Source: Alistipes sp.
GTDB lineage: Bacteria; Bacteroidota; Bacteroidia; Bacteroidales; Rikenellaceae
NCBI GenBank assembly: GCA_017561105.1
Contig: JAFZDR010000228.1
Coordinates: forward strand, 1-7,774
Direction of reading: 5' to 3'
Length of the DNA stretch: 7,774 nt
A program made the position numbers and the translations under genes. A model generated the notes under the pieces. That model was given only the letters and a program-made list of their open reading frames with translations. It made no database searches and was not told the DNA's origin. Shown piece after piece: positions 1 to 7,486 of this stretch; the stretch's first letter is position 1; each line of letters opens with the position of its first letter.

Positions 1-1877
1 TCATCAACGCACAGGGTGAGGATGTTGTGGCTGGTATCCCTACTCCACAGCAGATTACTATCGAGGGTTCGCGTCGTTGGGCTAAGGCTCAGAACATCTC
101 TGAGGAGGAGCGTGCTGAGAAGTATCCTTCACTCGAGGAGGTTATGCCAGAGGTTTACATGGAGTTGGATGAGATTCAGCACCACTTGGAGGAGTATTTT
201 ACCGACATGCAGGATATCGAGTTCACAATCCAGGACGGTAAGTTGTGGATGTTGCAGTGCCGTAACGGTAAGCGTACCGGTGCAGCGATGGTGAAGATCG
301 CAATGGATATGTTGGCTGAGGGCTTGATCGACGAGCAGACTGCAGTATTGCGCTGCGAGCCTGAGAAGCTCGACGAGTTGCTCCACCCAGTATTCGATAA
401 GACAGCTATCAAGAACGCTAAGGTTGTAGTTAAGGGCTTGCCTGCTTCGCCGGGTGCTGCTACTGGTCCTGTAGTATTCTTCGCTGACGATGCTGAGAAG
501 GTATTGGCTCAGACTGGCCAGAAGGCTATTTTGGTTCGTATCGAGACTTCGCCTGAGGATTTGAAGGGTATGCTCGACGCAGCTGGTATCTTGACAGCTC
601 GTGGTGGTATGACTTCGCATGCTGCGGTAGTTGCTCGTGGTATGGGTAAGTGCTGTGTATCGGGTGCAGGTGAGTTGGATATCGACTATAAGGCTCGTAC
701 TATTAAGATTAACGGCTTGACTATTAAGGAGGGCGATTGGATTTCGTTGAACGGTTCGACAGGTGAGGTTTACCTCGGCCAGGTTGCAACTCAGGAGGCT
801 TCGCTCGATGGCGACTTCGGTAAGTTGATGGAGTTGGCAGGTAAGTACGCTAAGTTGAAGGTTCGCGCTAACGCTGATACTCCACGCGACGCTGAGCAGG
901 CATTCGCATTCGGTGCTGAGGGTATCGGTCTTTGCCGTACAGAGCATATGTTCTTCGAGGGTGATCGTATCAAGGCTATCCGCGAGATGATCTTGGCTGA
1001 CGATGAGGATGGTCGTCGTGTAGCTTTGGCTAAGTTGCTCCCTATGCAGCGTGGTGACTTCGAGGGCTTGTTCAAGGTTATGAAGGGTTATCCGGTAATC
1101 GTTCGTTTGCTCGATCCACCATTGCACGAGTTCGTTCCTCACACTGAGAAGGATCAGAAGGAGTTGGCTGCTGAGATGGGTATCTCGTTCGAGAAGGTTG
1201 CTGCTAAGGTTGAGTCGTTGCACGAGGTTAACCCTATGCTCGGTCACCGTGGTTGCCGTCTTGGTAACACATACCCAGAGATCACTGAGATGCAGGCACG
1301 CGCTATCATCGAGGCTGCAATGAATGTTAAGGCTTCGGGCATTCCTGTAAAGGTTGAGATCATGGTTCCACTCGTAGGTAACCACAAGGAGTTGCGCTAC
1401 CAGAAGAATGTAATCGACGAGACTGCAAACTCAGTATTCGCTGAGCGTAACGATAAGATCGACTACCTCGTAGGTACAATGATCGAGGTTCCGCGCGCAG
1501 CTGTTACAGCTAACCAGATCGCAGAGGTTGCAGAGTTCTTCTCGTTCGGTACTAACGACCTTACTCAGATGACTCTCGGTTTCTCGCGTGACGATATCGC
1601 TAAGTTCCTCCCTATATACCTCGACAAGAACATCATCAAGGCAGATCCATTCAAGGTTCTCGACCGCAATGGTGTAGGTCAGTTGGTACGCGAGGCGGTT
1701 ATGAAGGGTCGTTCGACTCGTCTCGACCTCAAGTGCGGTATCTGTGGTGAGCACGGTGGTGAGCCATCGTCAGTAGAGTTCTGCCACTACGCTGGTTTGA
1801 ACTATGTAAGCTGTTCGCCATTCCGTGTGCCTATCGCACGCTTGGCTGCTGCTCACGCTGCTTTGAAGGAGAAGTAG
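1..1877 (+). CDS. ppdK: Pyruvate, phosphate dikinase, C-terminal ~70% (5' end outside window)
   Basis: This cytoplasmic enzyme reversibly interconverts pyruvate + ATP + Pi with PEP + AMP + PPi, linking glycolysis and gluconeogenesis. The frame is already open at position 3 (reading [11 protein letters not shown]), so the gene begins upstream. The sequence falls in register with the well-studied Clostridium symbiosum enzyme (874 aa) if about 250 residues are missing. In order it shows the end of the ATP-grasp domain (DIE at 213-221 and QCR at 255-263, matching ATP-site residues Asp321, Glu323, Gln335 and Arg337). Next is the swivelling phosphohistidine domain, GGMTSHAA, with catalytic His codon 618-620. 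Last is the PEP/pyruvate TIM barrel, with GTNDLTQM near 1550 and GICGEHGG with catalytic Cys codon 1743-1745. The C-terminus is complete. Codon choice is strongly biased (TTG/CTC Leu, GAG Glu, GGT Gly), as expected for a highly expressed gene. PEP synthase and PTS enzyme I share the fold but not this full motif set. Identity is secure. Confidence 0.97.
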   Translation, partial: INAQGEDVVAGIPTPQQITIEGSRRWAKAQNISEEERAEKYPSLEEVMPEVYMELDEIQHHLEEYFTDMQDIEFTIQDGKLWMLQCRNGKRTGAAMVKIAMDMLAEGLIDEQTAVLRCEPEKLDELLHPVFDKTAIKNAKVVVKGLPASPGAATGPVVFFADDAEKVLAQTGQKAILVRIETSPEDLKGMLDAAGILTARGGMTSHAAVVARGMGKCCVSGAGELDIDYKARTIKINGLTIKEGDWISLNGSTGEVYLGQVATQEASLDGDFGKLMELAGKYAKLKVRANADTPRDAEQAFAFGAEGIGLCRTEHMFFEGDRIKAIREMILADDEDGRRVALAKLLPMQRGDFEGLFKVMKGYPVIVRLLDPPLHEFVPHTEKDQKELAAEMGISFEKVAAKVESLHEVNPMLGHRGCRLGNTYPEITEMQARAIIEAAMNVKASGIPVKVEIMVPLVGNHKELRYQKNVIDETANSVFAERNDKIDYLVGTMIEVPRAAVTANQIAEVAEFFSFGTNDLTQMTLGFSRDDIAKFLPIYLDKNIIKADPFKVLDRNGVGQLVREAVMKGRSTRLDLKCGICGEHGGEPSSVEFCHYAGLNYVSCSPFRVPIARLAAAHAALKEK

Positions 1878-1899
1878 AATTACTAAACTTCAATATACG

Positions 1900-1934
1900 A
1901 GAGAGGTTATCCGCGCGGTAACCTCTCTTTTATT
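1900..1934 (+). terminator. Intrinsic terminator of ppdK
   Basis: AGAGAGGTTA (1900-1909) pairs perfectly with TAACCTCTCT (1919-1928) across a GC-rich loop that can add a short CC/GG extension. A T-rich tail, TTTATTTAT, follows immediately. It lies 22 nt past the ppdK stop, which is the expected place for the 3' end of that transcript. Confidence 0.88.
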
Positions 1935-1937
1935 TAT

Positions 1938-1997
1938 ATTAGGTATGGCTCGATTAGGTATGGCTCGATTAGGTATGGCTCGATTAGGTATGGCTCG
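1938..1997. repeat. Four perfect 15-bp tandem repeats
   Basis: The unit ATTAGGTATGGCTCG occurs four times head to tail without a mismatch (1938, 1953, 1968, 1983). It starts 4 nt after the ppdK terminator tail. The array has no spacers, so it is not CRISPR. A period of 15 keeps all frames open: one frame reads LGMAR repeatedly and another IRYGS. No recognisable protein context supports translation. Perfect identity suggests recent slippage or selection. Function is unknown. Confidence 0.93.
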
Positions 1998-2134
1998 ATG
2001 GGGACTTTTCGGAATATGTTTCATGGTTTATGTTTCGACTCGAAAAAAAAGTTTTAAAAAGTTACATTTTAGATGCGTTTTAATTACAGATTTTATGATT
2101 TGCAGAAAAAATAATTAAAAAATATCATAAAAAA

Positions 2135-2165
2135 TTTGCGAATAATTAAAAATGCCGTATATTTG
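2135..2165 (+). promoter_or_regulatory. Bacteroidetes-type promoter (TTTG-N19-TANNTTTG)
   Basis: TTTG at 2135-2138 (the -33 element) is followed after 19 bp by TATATTTG at 2158-2165, which matches the TANNTTTG -7 element of the Bacteroidetes primary sigma factor. It sits at the end of a very AT-rich stretch (about 2043-2160) that is otherwise featureless. The expected transcription start is about 2169-2172, directly before the hairpin-containing segment ending at the 2221-2263 terminator. Confidence 0.8.
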
Positions 2166-2169
2166 TAGC

Positions 2170-2263
2170 ACAAATGTGGGGTTCTCCCACATGCTCATTA
2201 ACCTAACTAACCTAACATCCGGTGTCCGAAAGTTTCCCAGACTTTCGGACACCACTCTTTTTT
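2170..2263 (+). ncRNA. Putative small RNA or terminated leader, ~94 nt
   Basis: The segment lies between a consensus promoter and an intrinsic terminator and has no open frame of useful length. It has three parts. The first is a 7-bp hairpin, ATGTGGG (2174-2180) with CCCACAT (2186-2192), around a GTTCT loop. The second is a single-stranded-looking linker with two perfect copies of TAACCTAAC (2199-2216). The third is a 13-bp terminator hairpin with a TTCCCAG loop. This is the layout of a free-standing bacterial sRNA, with the C/A-rich linker or the loops as possible pairing regions. It could instead be a leader whose terminator gates read-through into rsmH, but rsmH has its own promoter and I see no clear antiterminator pairing. 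I do not recognise an RNA family. The 5' end is inferred from the promoter. Confidence 0.55.
2221..2263 (+). terminator. Strong intrinsic terminator upstream of rsmH
   Basis: GGTGTCCGAAAGT (2221-2233) and ACTTTCGGACACC (2241-2253) form a perfect 13-bp stem with a 7-nt loop. A run of six T follows at 2258-2263. There is no T-run on the opposite side, so it acts on the + strand only. It ends ~85 nt before rsmH, with no protein gene between it and the ppdK terminator, so it must end a non-coding transcript. Confidence 0.88.
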
Positions 2264-2292
2264 GATATATACGAAAAATCCTTCCGCAATCT

Positions 2293-2323
2293 TTTCACTT
2301 TACAACTAAAATGACTAACTTTG
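2293..2323 (+). promoter_or_regulatory. Promoter of the rsmH-ftsL-ftsI-murE operon
   Basis: TAACTTTG at 2316-2323 is a full match to the TANNTTTG -7 element. With the same 19-bp spacing as the upstream promoter, the -33 position holds TTTC (2293-2296), one base off TTTG. The expected start is about 2327-2330, giving a very short 5' leader (~20 nt) before the rsmH ATG at 2350. Confidence 0.72.
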
Positions 2324-2324
2324 T

Positions 2325-2345
2325 GGCAATATATATTATATTGCC
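2325..2345. promoter_or_regulatory. Perfect inverted repeat at the rsmH transcription start
   Basis: GGCAATATA (2325-2333) and TATATTGCC (2337-2345) are perfect reverse complements around a TAT centre. The element begins 2 nt after the -7 box and ends 4 nt before the rsmH ATG. It could be an operator covering the start site, or a hairpin at the 5' end of the mRNA affecting stability or initiation. The symmetry is plain in the sequence, but the function is inferred. Confidence 0.5.
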
Positions 2346-2349
2346 AACT

Positions 2350-3252
2350 ATGTCATCATATCATACCCCTGTCTTGCTCGAAGAGTCTATTGAACTGCTC
2401 GATATTAAAAGCGACGGAACATACGCCGACCTCACATTCGGAGGAGGTGGTCATACTCGCCGAATTCTCGAAGATTTGGGCGAGGGTGGAGCGTTGTACT
2501 CCTTTGATCAGGATCGCGATACGCTGGCAAATGCTCCCGACGACGATAAGTTCCACTTTGTGGAGAGCAACTTCCGCTTTTTGCGTTCGGCTTTGCGTCT
2601 GCGTGGTGTAACCGAGGTCGATGGCATCTTGGCCGATTTGGGAGTATCATCCCACCACTTCGATGCCAAGGAGCGAGGCTTCTCGTTCCGTGGCGATGCT
2701 CCGCTCGATATGCGAATGAATCAGCGCGGAGGTCGTACTGCTGCCGATATCGTGAACAACTACTCGGAGGAGGAGTTGGCTGCTATATTCTCGCAGTATG
2801 GCGAGTTGGATACCACTTGGAAGATTGCCGCCTGCATTGCTCGTGCACGAGCTAACGAGGAGATTAAGACGACGGCTCAGCTTGTGAAGGCTGTAGCACC
2901 ATGCACACCGAAGAAGGATGAGTCGAAGTTCCTGACAAAGCTTTTTCAGGCTCTTCGTATCGAGGTCAATGGCGAGATGGAGGCGTTGAAGATGGCTTTG
3001 GAACAGGCATTGAAGGTGTTGCGCCCGGGTGGAAGATTGGTGGTTATATCGTACCATTCGTTGGAGGACCGCCTTGTGAAGAACTTTATGCGCAGCGGTA
3101 ACTTCGAGGGTAAGGTCGAGAAGGATTTCTTTGGCCGTGCTACCACCCCATTCGAGATAGTAACCCGAAAACCTGTAGTTCCTACTCCTGAGGAGTTGGA
3201 GCAGAATCCGCGTTCTCGCTCGGCAAAGCTGCGTGCAGCGATAAAATTGTAA
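2350..3252 (+). CDS. rsmH: 16S rRNA (cytosine(1402)-N(4))-methyltransferase RsmH
   Basis: RsmH (formerly MraW) uses S-adenosylmethionine to N4-methylate C1402 of 16S rRNA in the decoding centre, in the cytoplasm. The 300-aa product is of usual family length. It opens with the hallmark SYHTPVLLEE (residues 3-12). The SAM-site glycine loop GGGGH is at 31-35, followed by FDQDRD at 52-57. Further family blocks are DGILADLGVSSHHFD, the RGFSFR-DAPLDMRM region, TKLFQALRIEVNGE and VISYHSLEDRLVK. I chose ATG 2350 because it gives the family N-terminus. The frame also has an ATG at 2311, but that lies upstream of the promoter -7 box and would add 13 atypical residues. No Shine-Dalgarno is seen, which is normal in this phylum. 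It is first in the dcw operon, with ftsL 4 nt downstream. mraZ, often next to it, is missing. Confidence 0.97.
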   Translation: MSSYHTPVLLEESIELLDIKSDGTYADLTFGGGGHTRRILEDLGEGGALYSFDQDRDTLANAPDDDKFHFVESNFRFLRSALRLRGVTEVDGILADLGVSSHHFDAKERGFSFRGDAPLDMRMNQRGGRTAADIVNNYSEEELAAIFSQYGELDTTWKIAACIARARANEEIKTTAQLVKAVAPCTPKKDESKFLTKLFQALRIEVNGEMEALKMALEQALKVLRPGGRLVVISYHSLEDRLVKNFMRSGNFEGKVEKDFFGRATTPFEIVTRKPVVPTPEELEQNPRSRSAKLRAAIKL

Positions 3253-3256
3253 AATC

Positions 3257-3769
3257 ATGGCAAACTACGACGAGAGCGAATACTTTGTCGACTCGCAAGA
3301 GGAGATAGCAGAGCGCGAAGCCCAGGAGGCGTTGCGTCGTATGGTGCGCACCGAGATCAGGCGCGTGCAGACGGGTGCTGCCGATGCCGATATTGCCGAG
3401 GATATGGCTCGTGAAGAGGAGGAACGCGCTTCGGAGGAGAAGAAGAGGGTGAAACCCGATTGGATGGTGAAGATGGAGAGCCTTCTCACGGGTGATATCT
3501 TGTTGGCCGAGCAGGCTGACCGAGCATACCATCTGCTGATGCTCTTAGGTTTTATATTTTTGTTGAGTATATTCACCATTTTTGGAGCTTTTCAGCAAGA
3601 TTTGCGATGCAATTCGCTGAAGAAAGAGGTGGATTTGCTCAAGGAGCGAGCTATCCGCATCTCGGAGGAGAGTGTACAGCAGACCTCTCACTCGGCAATC
3701 CTCAAGAGGTTGCATGAACGAGGTATCGAGATTGAGGATCCGAAGACTCCACCAATAGTTATCGAGTAG
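3257..3769 (+). CDS. ftsL: FtsL-like cell division protein with extended N-terminus
   Basis: FtsL is a small bitopic inner-membrane protein of the FtsQ-FtsL-FtsB subcomplex that activates septal FtsW/FtsI. The 170-aa product has a charged, Glu/Arg-rich cytoplasmic region (1-90) and one membrane segment (about 91-111, LLMLLGFIFLLSIFTIFG). A periplasmic coiled-coil-like helix follows (about 116-150, LKKEVDLLKERAIRISEE), then a Pro-containing tail (DPKTPPIVIE). Family members known to me from Bacteroidales are nearer 115-120 aa and begin around the block equivalent to ESLLTGDIL (74-82), so about 65 residues are extra here. The ATG at 3257 is favoured by its 4-nt spacing from rsmH. Met50 and Met70 are possible later starts. 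Assignment rests on topology and its place between rsmH and ftsI, since FtsL sequence is poorly conserved. Confidence 0.85.
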   Translation: MANYDESEYFVDSQEEIAEREAQEALRRMVRTEIRRVQTGAADADIAEDMAREEEERASEEKKRVKPDWMVKMESLLTGDILLAEQADRAYHLLMLLGFIFLLSIFTIFGAFQQDLRCNSLKKEVDLLKERAIRISEESVQQTSHSAILKRLHERGIEIEDPKTPPIVIE

Positions 3770-3776
3770 AAAAACG

Positions 3777-6032
3777 ATGGACGAACAACGATACGAACTA
3801 AAAAAGGATATCGCAAGGCGTATCAAGATGCTGCACATAGGCTTTATATGTGTGGTAGTCTACTTCTTTGTCCATGTTGTTTTCAGCATCTACTGCGACA
3901 GGAAGTTGGCTGCCGACTTCGACAAGCTGCGCGACAATCACCTTCTCTCGACACAGACCGTTATGGCTCGCCGAGGCTCTATCTACTCTCGCAATGGCGA
4001 GGTGTTGGCTACCTCGATCAACCGCAAGACCGTGCGTATAGATTTTGGTTGCGACCGTTTCCGCAAGATGGGCTTCAAGAAGTATGAGAAGGAGGCCGCT
4101 GTACTTGCGAAAAATCTTGCCGACTACTTGGGCGACAGAAGTGCGAAGGAGTATTACAACGAGATTATCGGCAATAACAAGCGTATTATGACCTATAAGA
4201 GCTATACTCGCACCGTCAAGGCGAAGAGGTGGCGCTTTTGGGAGAGCGATAGAATAGATACCGTTTACACAACCTCGTTGAAGAAGGGCCCTCGTAATCT
4301 GCGCCTCTTCCGCGATGTGGATGCAAACGAGTGGAATGTCATCAAGCAGTTCCCGCTGCTGAATAAGGGTATAACATACAGCACCGAGGATCACGATTAT
4401 CGCGTATATCCGCAGGGAAATATCGCGCTTCGCACCATTGGCCGTTTGGAGCATCACCGCTCATACGGCATTGAGGCTGCCTTGCGTGATACCCTTGCCG
4501 GACACGATGGCAAGCAGCTTATGCAGCGCATCGCCGGCGGATATAAGACTCGCGTTCCCGACAAAGACAATGTCGACGCCCAGGATGGCTACGATGTGGT
4601 AACGACCCTCGATGTCGATGTTCAGAATGTTGCAGATGCCGCTCTTCGCAATCAGTTGTTGGAGCAGAATGCAATCTGGGGCACAACTATCGTTATGGAG
4701 TGCGCTACGGGCGATATCTTGGCGATAGCCAACCTCAAACGCAATGGTACAACCTGCGTCGAGGAGCAGAACTACGCCATCGGAATACCTGTAAATCCGG
4801 GTTCTACATTTAAACTTGTGTCGGCAATGGCTCTGCTCGAGAAGGGTATGCCGACATCGCAGACCTACCATTCGGGACTCGGTCAGCGCGTAGAGGTCGG
4901 AGGTAAAATAGGTGCTAAAGTTCAGGACTCGCACGCCATAGCAAGAGAGACGGGTGGTGTGATAGATATGCGTCGTGCATTTGCCGAGTCGGCAAATGTC
5001 TATTTCACAAAGGCGGTTTACGATACATTCCATAAGAAGCCTGTTGAGTTCTCGGACTTCTGCCGCAAGCTGCACCTTCACGAAACTGTAGGCTTGGAGG
5101 AGTTGGGTGCAAGAAAGAAGCCGCTTCCTCATCTCGACCGCAAGCACCATTCGCGTATCAACGCCCTTGTCAATATGGCTTATGGTTACGGCTTGGAGAT
5201 TACGCCGCTCCATACCATTGCCGTATATAATGCAGTGGCCAACAATGGTCGTATGGTCGCTCCGCGCATCATCTTGCGTACCGAGCGCAATGGCAAGGTT
5301 GTGAACGAGGCACCGGTGCGAGTGATTGAGGATAAGATATGCTCGCGACGAACTATCGATACCCTTCGCTCATTTATGGAGGAGGTGTCGCGTACGGGTA
5401 CTGCTGCCGAGTTCTTCGGCGAGAAGAGGTGCAACTTCACCTCGGGCTCGAAGACGGGTACCGCGCAGGTCGATTCCGAGATCAACAAAGTGCGTTACAA
5501 GCGAGGTGACGGCTACTATTACGGCTCGATGGTTACATACTTCCCTGCCGAGAATCCGCGCTATACGATTATGACCGCTATCTTCACAAAGCGCCAGCCG
5601 GGCAAGTTCTACTATGGAGCAAGCCTTACGGGTCCGGTGCAGAAGCAGGTGGCTACATTCCTCTATAATCGCACCTATACCGAGGAGCTTGCCGAGGGCA
5701 AGGCGTTCGTATCGGAGATTAAGGGTGGAAATATCGAGAAGATGCGAAAGGTTGCGGGCAAGTATGCCGACGATTATACGGCAGATAGCCGCAGTGGCTG
5801 GGGTAATTGTTCGCAGAGCGAGGGTGGCAAGTTGCAAATCACCCAACTCGATACCGACAGCAATTTAGTACCAAATGTTGTGGGCATGGGCCTCGACGAT
5901 GCTATCTATCTCCTCGAGAAGAGTGGCTTGGTGGTCGAAGTTGTCGGCTGTGGCAAGGTTGTAAAGCAGAGTCTTAAACCAAATATGGTGGTGGCAAATA
6001 CGGATAAACGAATTAAAATCGAACTAAAATGA
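3777..6032 (+). CDS. ftsI: Septal peptidoglycan transpeptidase FtsI (PBP3) with C-terminal PASTA domain
   Basis: This class B penicillin-binding protein cross-links peptide stems of septal peptidoglycan, working with FtsW in the divisome. The 751-aa product has a short cytoplasmic tail and one membrane anchor at about 19-40. A periplasmic pedestal domain starts with RRGSIYSRNGEVLA (65-78). The transpeptidase domain has all three catalytic motifs: STFK with nucleophile Ser343 and Lys346, SAN at 405-407, and KTGTA starting at Lys559. The C-terminus (about 698-751, VPNVVGMGLDDAIYLLEKSG onward) is a single PASTA domain, a fold that in other proteins can bind peptidoglycan or beta-lactams. The start lies 7 nt after the ftsL stop, and the stop overlaps murE. 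Length and layout are usual for Bacteroidota, and no key residue is missing. The position in the dcw cluster favours FtsI over an elongation-specific PBP2. Confidence 0.96.
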   Translation: MDEQRYELKKDIARRIKMLHIGFICVVVYFFVHVVFSIYCDRKLAADFDKLRDNHLLSTQTVMARRGSIYSRNGEVLATSINRKTVRIDFGCDRFRKMGFKKYEKEAAVLAKNLADYLGDRSAKEYYNEIIGNNKRIMTYKSYTRTVKAKRWRFWESDRIDTVYTTSLKKGPRNLRLFRDVDANEWNVIKQFPLLNKGITYSTEDHDYRVYPQGNIALRTIGRLEHHRSYGIEAALRDTLAGHDGKQLMQRIAGGYKTRVPDKDNVDAQDGYDVVTTLDVDVQNVADAALRNQLLEQNAIWGTTIVMECATGDILAIANLKRNGTTCVEEQNYAIGIPVNPGSTFKLVSAMALLEKGMPTSQTYHSGLGQRVEVGGKIGAKVQDSHAIARETGGVIDMRRAFAESANVYFTKAVYDTFHKKPVEFSDFCRKLHLHETVGLEELGARKKPLPHLDRKHHSRINALVNMAYGYGLEITPLHTIAVYNAVANNGRMVAPRIILRTERNGKVVNEAPVRVIEDKICSRRTIDTLRSFMEEVSRTGTAAEFFGEKRCNFTSGSKTGTAQVDSEINKVRYKRGDGYYYGSMVTYFPAENPRYTIMTAIFTKRQPGKFYYGASLTGPVQKQVATFLYNRTYTEELAEGKAFVSEIKGGNIEKMRKVAGKYADDYTADSRSGWGNCSQSEGGKLQITQLDTDSNLVPNVVGMGLDDAIYLLEKSGLVVEVVGCGKVVKQSLKPNMVVANTDKRIKIELK

Positions 6033-7486
6033 TACTCTCCGAGTTACTAAAAGGTGTTACATACAAGGAGTTGAAGGGTTGTGCCGATATTGAGATTTCG
6101 GGCTTGACCTACGACTCGCGCAGCGTGAGCGAAGGGTGCTGTTTCTTTGCCGTTGCGGGAACGGTTGTCGATGGACACAACTTTATCGGCAAGGCCGTTG
6201 AGGGAGGTGCAAAGGCGGTTATCTGCCAGCATATCCCCGCAGAGGTTGCTGCTTGCGATGCAACCTTTGTGGTGGTTGAGGATACCAACATCGCAATGGG
6301 TGTTATAGCATCGAACTTCTATGGCAATCCGTCGCAGGAGTTGAAGGTTGTGGGTGTTACGGGCACAAATGGTAAGACCACAATCGCAACGCTCCTCTAC
6401 GATTTGGTACAGTCGATGGGTTATAAGGCGGGACTTATCTCGACCGTTATCTATAAGGTTGGCGCAAAGGAGATAGTATCGACCCATACAACCCCCGATG
6501 TTATTCGCCTTAACGCAATGATGCGCGATATGGTGAATGAGGGGTGCGAATACTGCTTTATGGAGTGCTCTTCGCACGCCATAGTGCAGCAGCGCATCTA
6601 TGGTCTTCGCTTTGTGGGCGGACTTTTCACTAACATCACTCACGAACACCTCGACTATCACAAGACCTTTGCCGAGTATATCCGTGCGAAGAAGTCGTTC
6701 TTCGACAGCTTGCCTAAATCGGCCTTTGCGCTGGTAAATGCCGACGATAGAAATGGCGAGGTTATGTTGCAGAATACGAAGGCTTCGCGCTATACACTCT
6801 CGTTGCAGCGAATGGCCGATTTTCGTGCCAAGGTTATTGAGATGATGGTCGAGGGTATGGAGCTCCGCATCGATAATAAGGAGGTGTGGGTGCAGTTCCT
6901 TGGTCGCTTTAATGCCTACAACCTCTTGACCGTATATGGCGCAGCCGTATTGCTCGGCTTCGATAAGGAGGAGGTTTTGGCGCACTTGAGTATGTTGCGT
7001 CCTGTGAGTGGCCGTTTTGAAACGGTGTTGGCAAAGGATGGCACTACGGCTATTGTCGATTTTGCCCATACGCCCGATGCGCTCGAGAATATCATCAACA
7101 CGATTGACGAACTCCGCACCGACGGCCAGCGACTCTTGGTGGTGTGTGGTTGTGGTGGCGACCGCGATAAGAGCAAACGCCCCGTTATGGGTGGTATGGC
7201 AGCGAAGAGGGCCGATGTGGCGATATTCACATCGGATAACCCTCGCACCGAGGACCCCGAGCAGATTTTGCGCGAAATGGAGGAGGGCGTCGAGGCGGGC
7301 GACCGCTATTTGAAGATTACCGACCGCCACGAGGCTATCAAGACCGCCGTTATGCTTGCCGAACCTCGCGATATTATCCTGCTTGCCGGCAAGGGCCACG
7401 AGGATTATCAGATTATCGGTACCGAGAAGTTACCATTCAACGATAAGAGTATCGTAAAAGAGTGGTTTGAAAAATTTGGAAGATAA
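6029..7486 (+). CDS. murE: UDP-N-acetylmuramoyl-L-alanyl-D-glutamate--2,6-diaminopimelate ligase
   Basis: MurE uses ATP to add the third stem amino acid to UDP-MurNAc-L-Ala-D-Glu in the cytoplasm. The 485-aa product is of normal length with three Mur-ligase domains. The N-terminal UDP-binding domain includes LTYDSRSV. The central ATPase domain has the P-loop GTNGKTT (112-118), the HEHLDYH block, and a likely carbamylated Lys at about 221 in RAKKSFF. The C-terminal domain carries VDFAHTPDALE, GCGGDRDKSKRP and GKGHEDYQ. DNPR at 403-406 is the signature of meso-DAP-specific MurE, as opposed to the lysine-adding form, so the wall is predicted to be DAP-type, as expected for a Gram-negative. Its ATG overlaps the ftsI stop as ATGA, suggesting translational coupling. 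mraY, the usual next gene, does not follow within the window. Confidence 0.97.
   Translation: MILSELLKGVTYKELKGCADIEISGLTYDSRSVSEGCCFFAVAGTVVDGHNFIGKAVEGGAKAVICQHIPAEVAACDATFVVVEDTNIAMGVIASNFYGNPSQELKVVGVTGTNGKTTIATLLYDLVQSMGYKAGLISTVIYKVGAKEIVSTHTTPDVIRLNAMMRDMVNEGCEYCFMECSSHAIVQQRIYGLRFVGGLFTNITHEHLDYHKTFAEYIRAKKSFFDSLPKSAFALVNADDRNGEVMLQNTKASRYTLSLQRMADFRAKVIEMMVEGMELRIDNKEVWVQFLGRFNAYNLLTVYGAAVLLGFDKEEVLAHLSMLRPVSGRFETVLAKDGTTAIVDFAHTPDALENIINTIDELRTDGQRLLVVCGCGGDRDKSKRPVMGGMAAKRADVAIFTSDNPRTEDPEQILREMEEGVEAGDRYLKITDRHEAIKTAVMLAEPRDIILLAGKGHEDYQIIGTEKLPFNDKSIVKEWFEKFGR

Noticed and set aside
129..1385. Long open frame on the minus strand inside ppdK (418 codons)
   Set aside because: It lies wholly antisense to a certain gene. 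The openness follows from ppdK's strong codon bias, and the translation is Leu/Ser/Thr-rich with no recognisable domain.
1938..1997. CRISPR array
   Set aside because: The units are only 15 bp and directly abutting, with no spacers and no cas genes nearby.
2028..2035. TATGTTTC as a further promoter -7 box
   Set aside because: The last base departs from TANNTTTG and no TTTG lies at the right distance. The consensus pair at 2135-2165 is far better.
1945..2118. 57-codon frame through the tandem repeats
   Set aside because: It has no promoter box close upstream, begins inside repeats right after a terminator, and its second half is AT-rich sequence reading as low-complexity residues. Kept only as a possibility under the repeat finding.
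2170..2263. Known riboswitch or ribosomal-protein leader
   Set aside because: It is short, has only two simple hairpins, no recognised ligand-binding core, and is followed by a separate promoter before rsmH.
6047..7399. Long minus-strand open frame inside murE (450 codons)
   Set aside because: It is a mirror of a confidently assigned MurE coding region. The translation has no family motifs and no promoter or gene-like start context.
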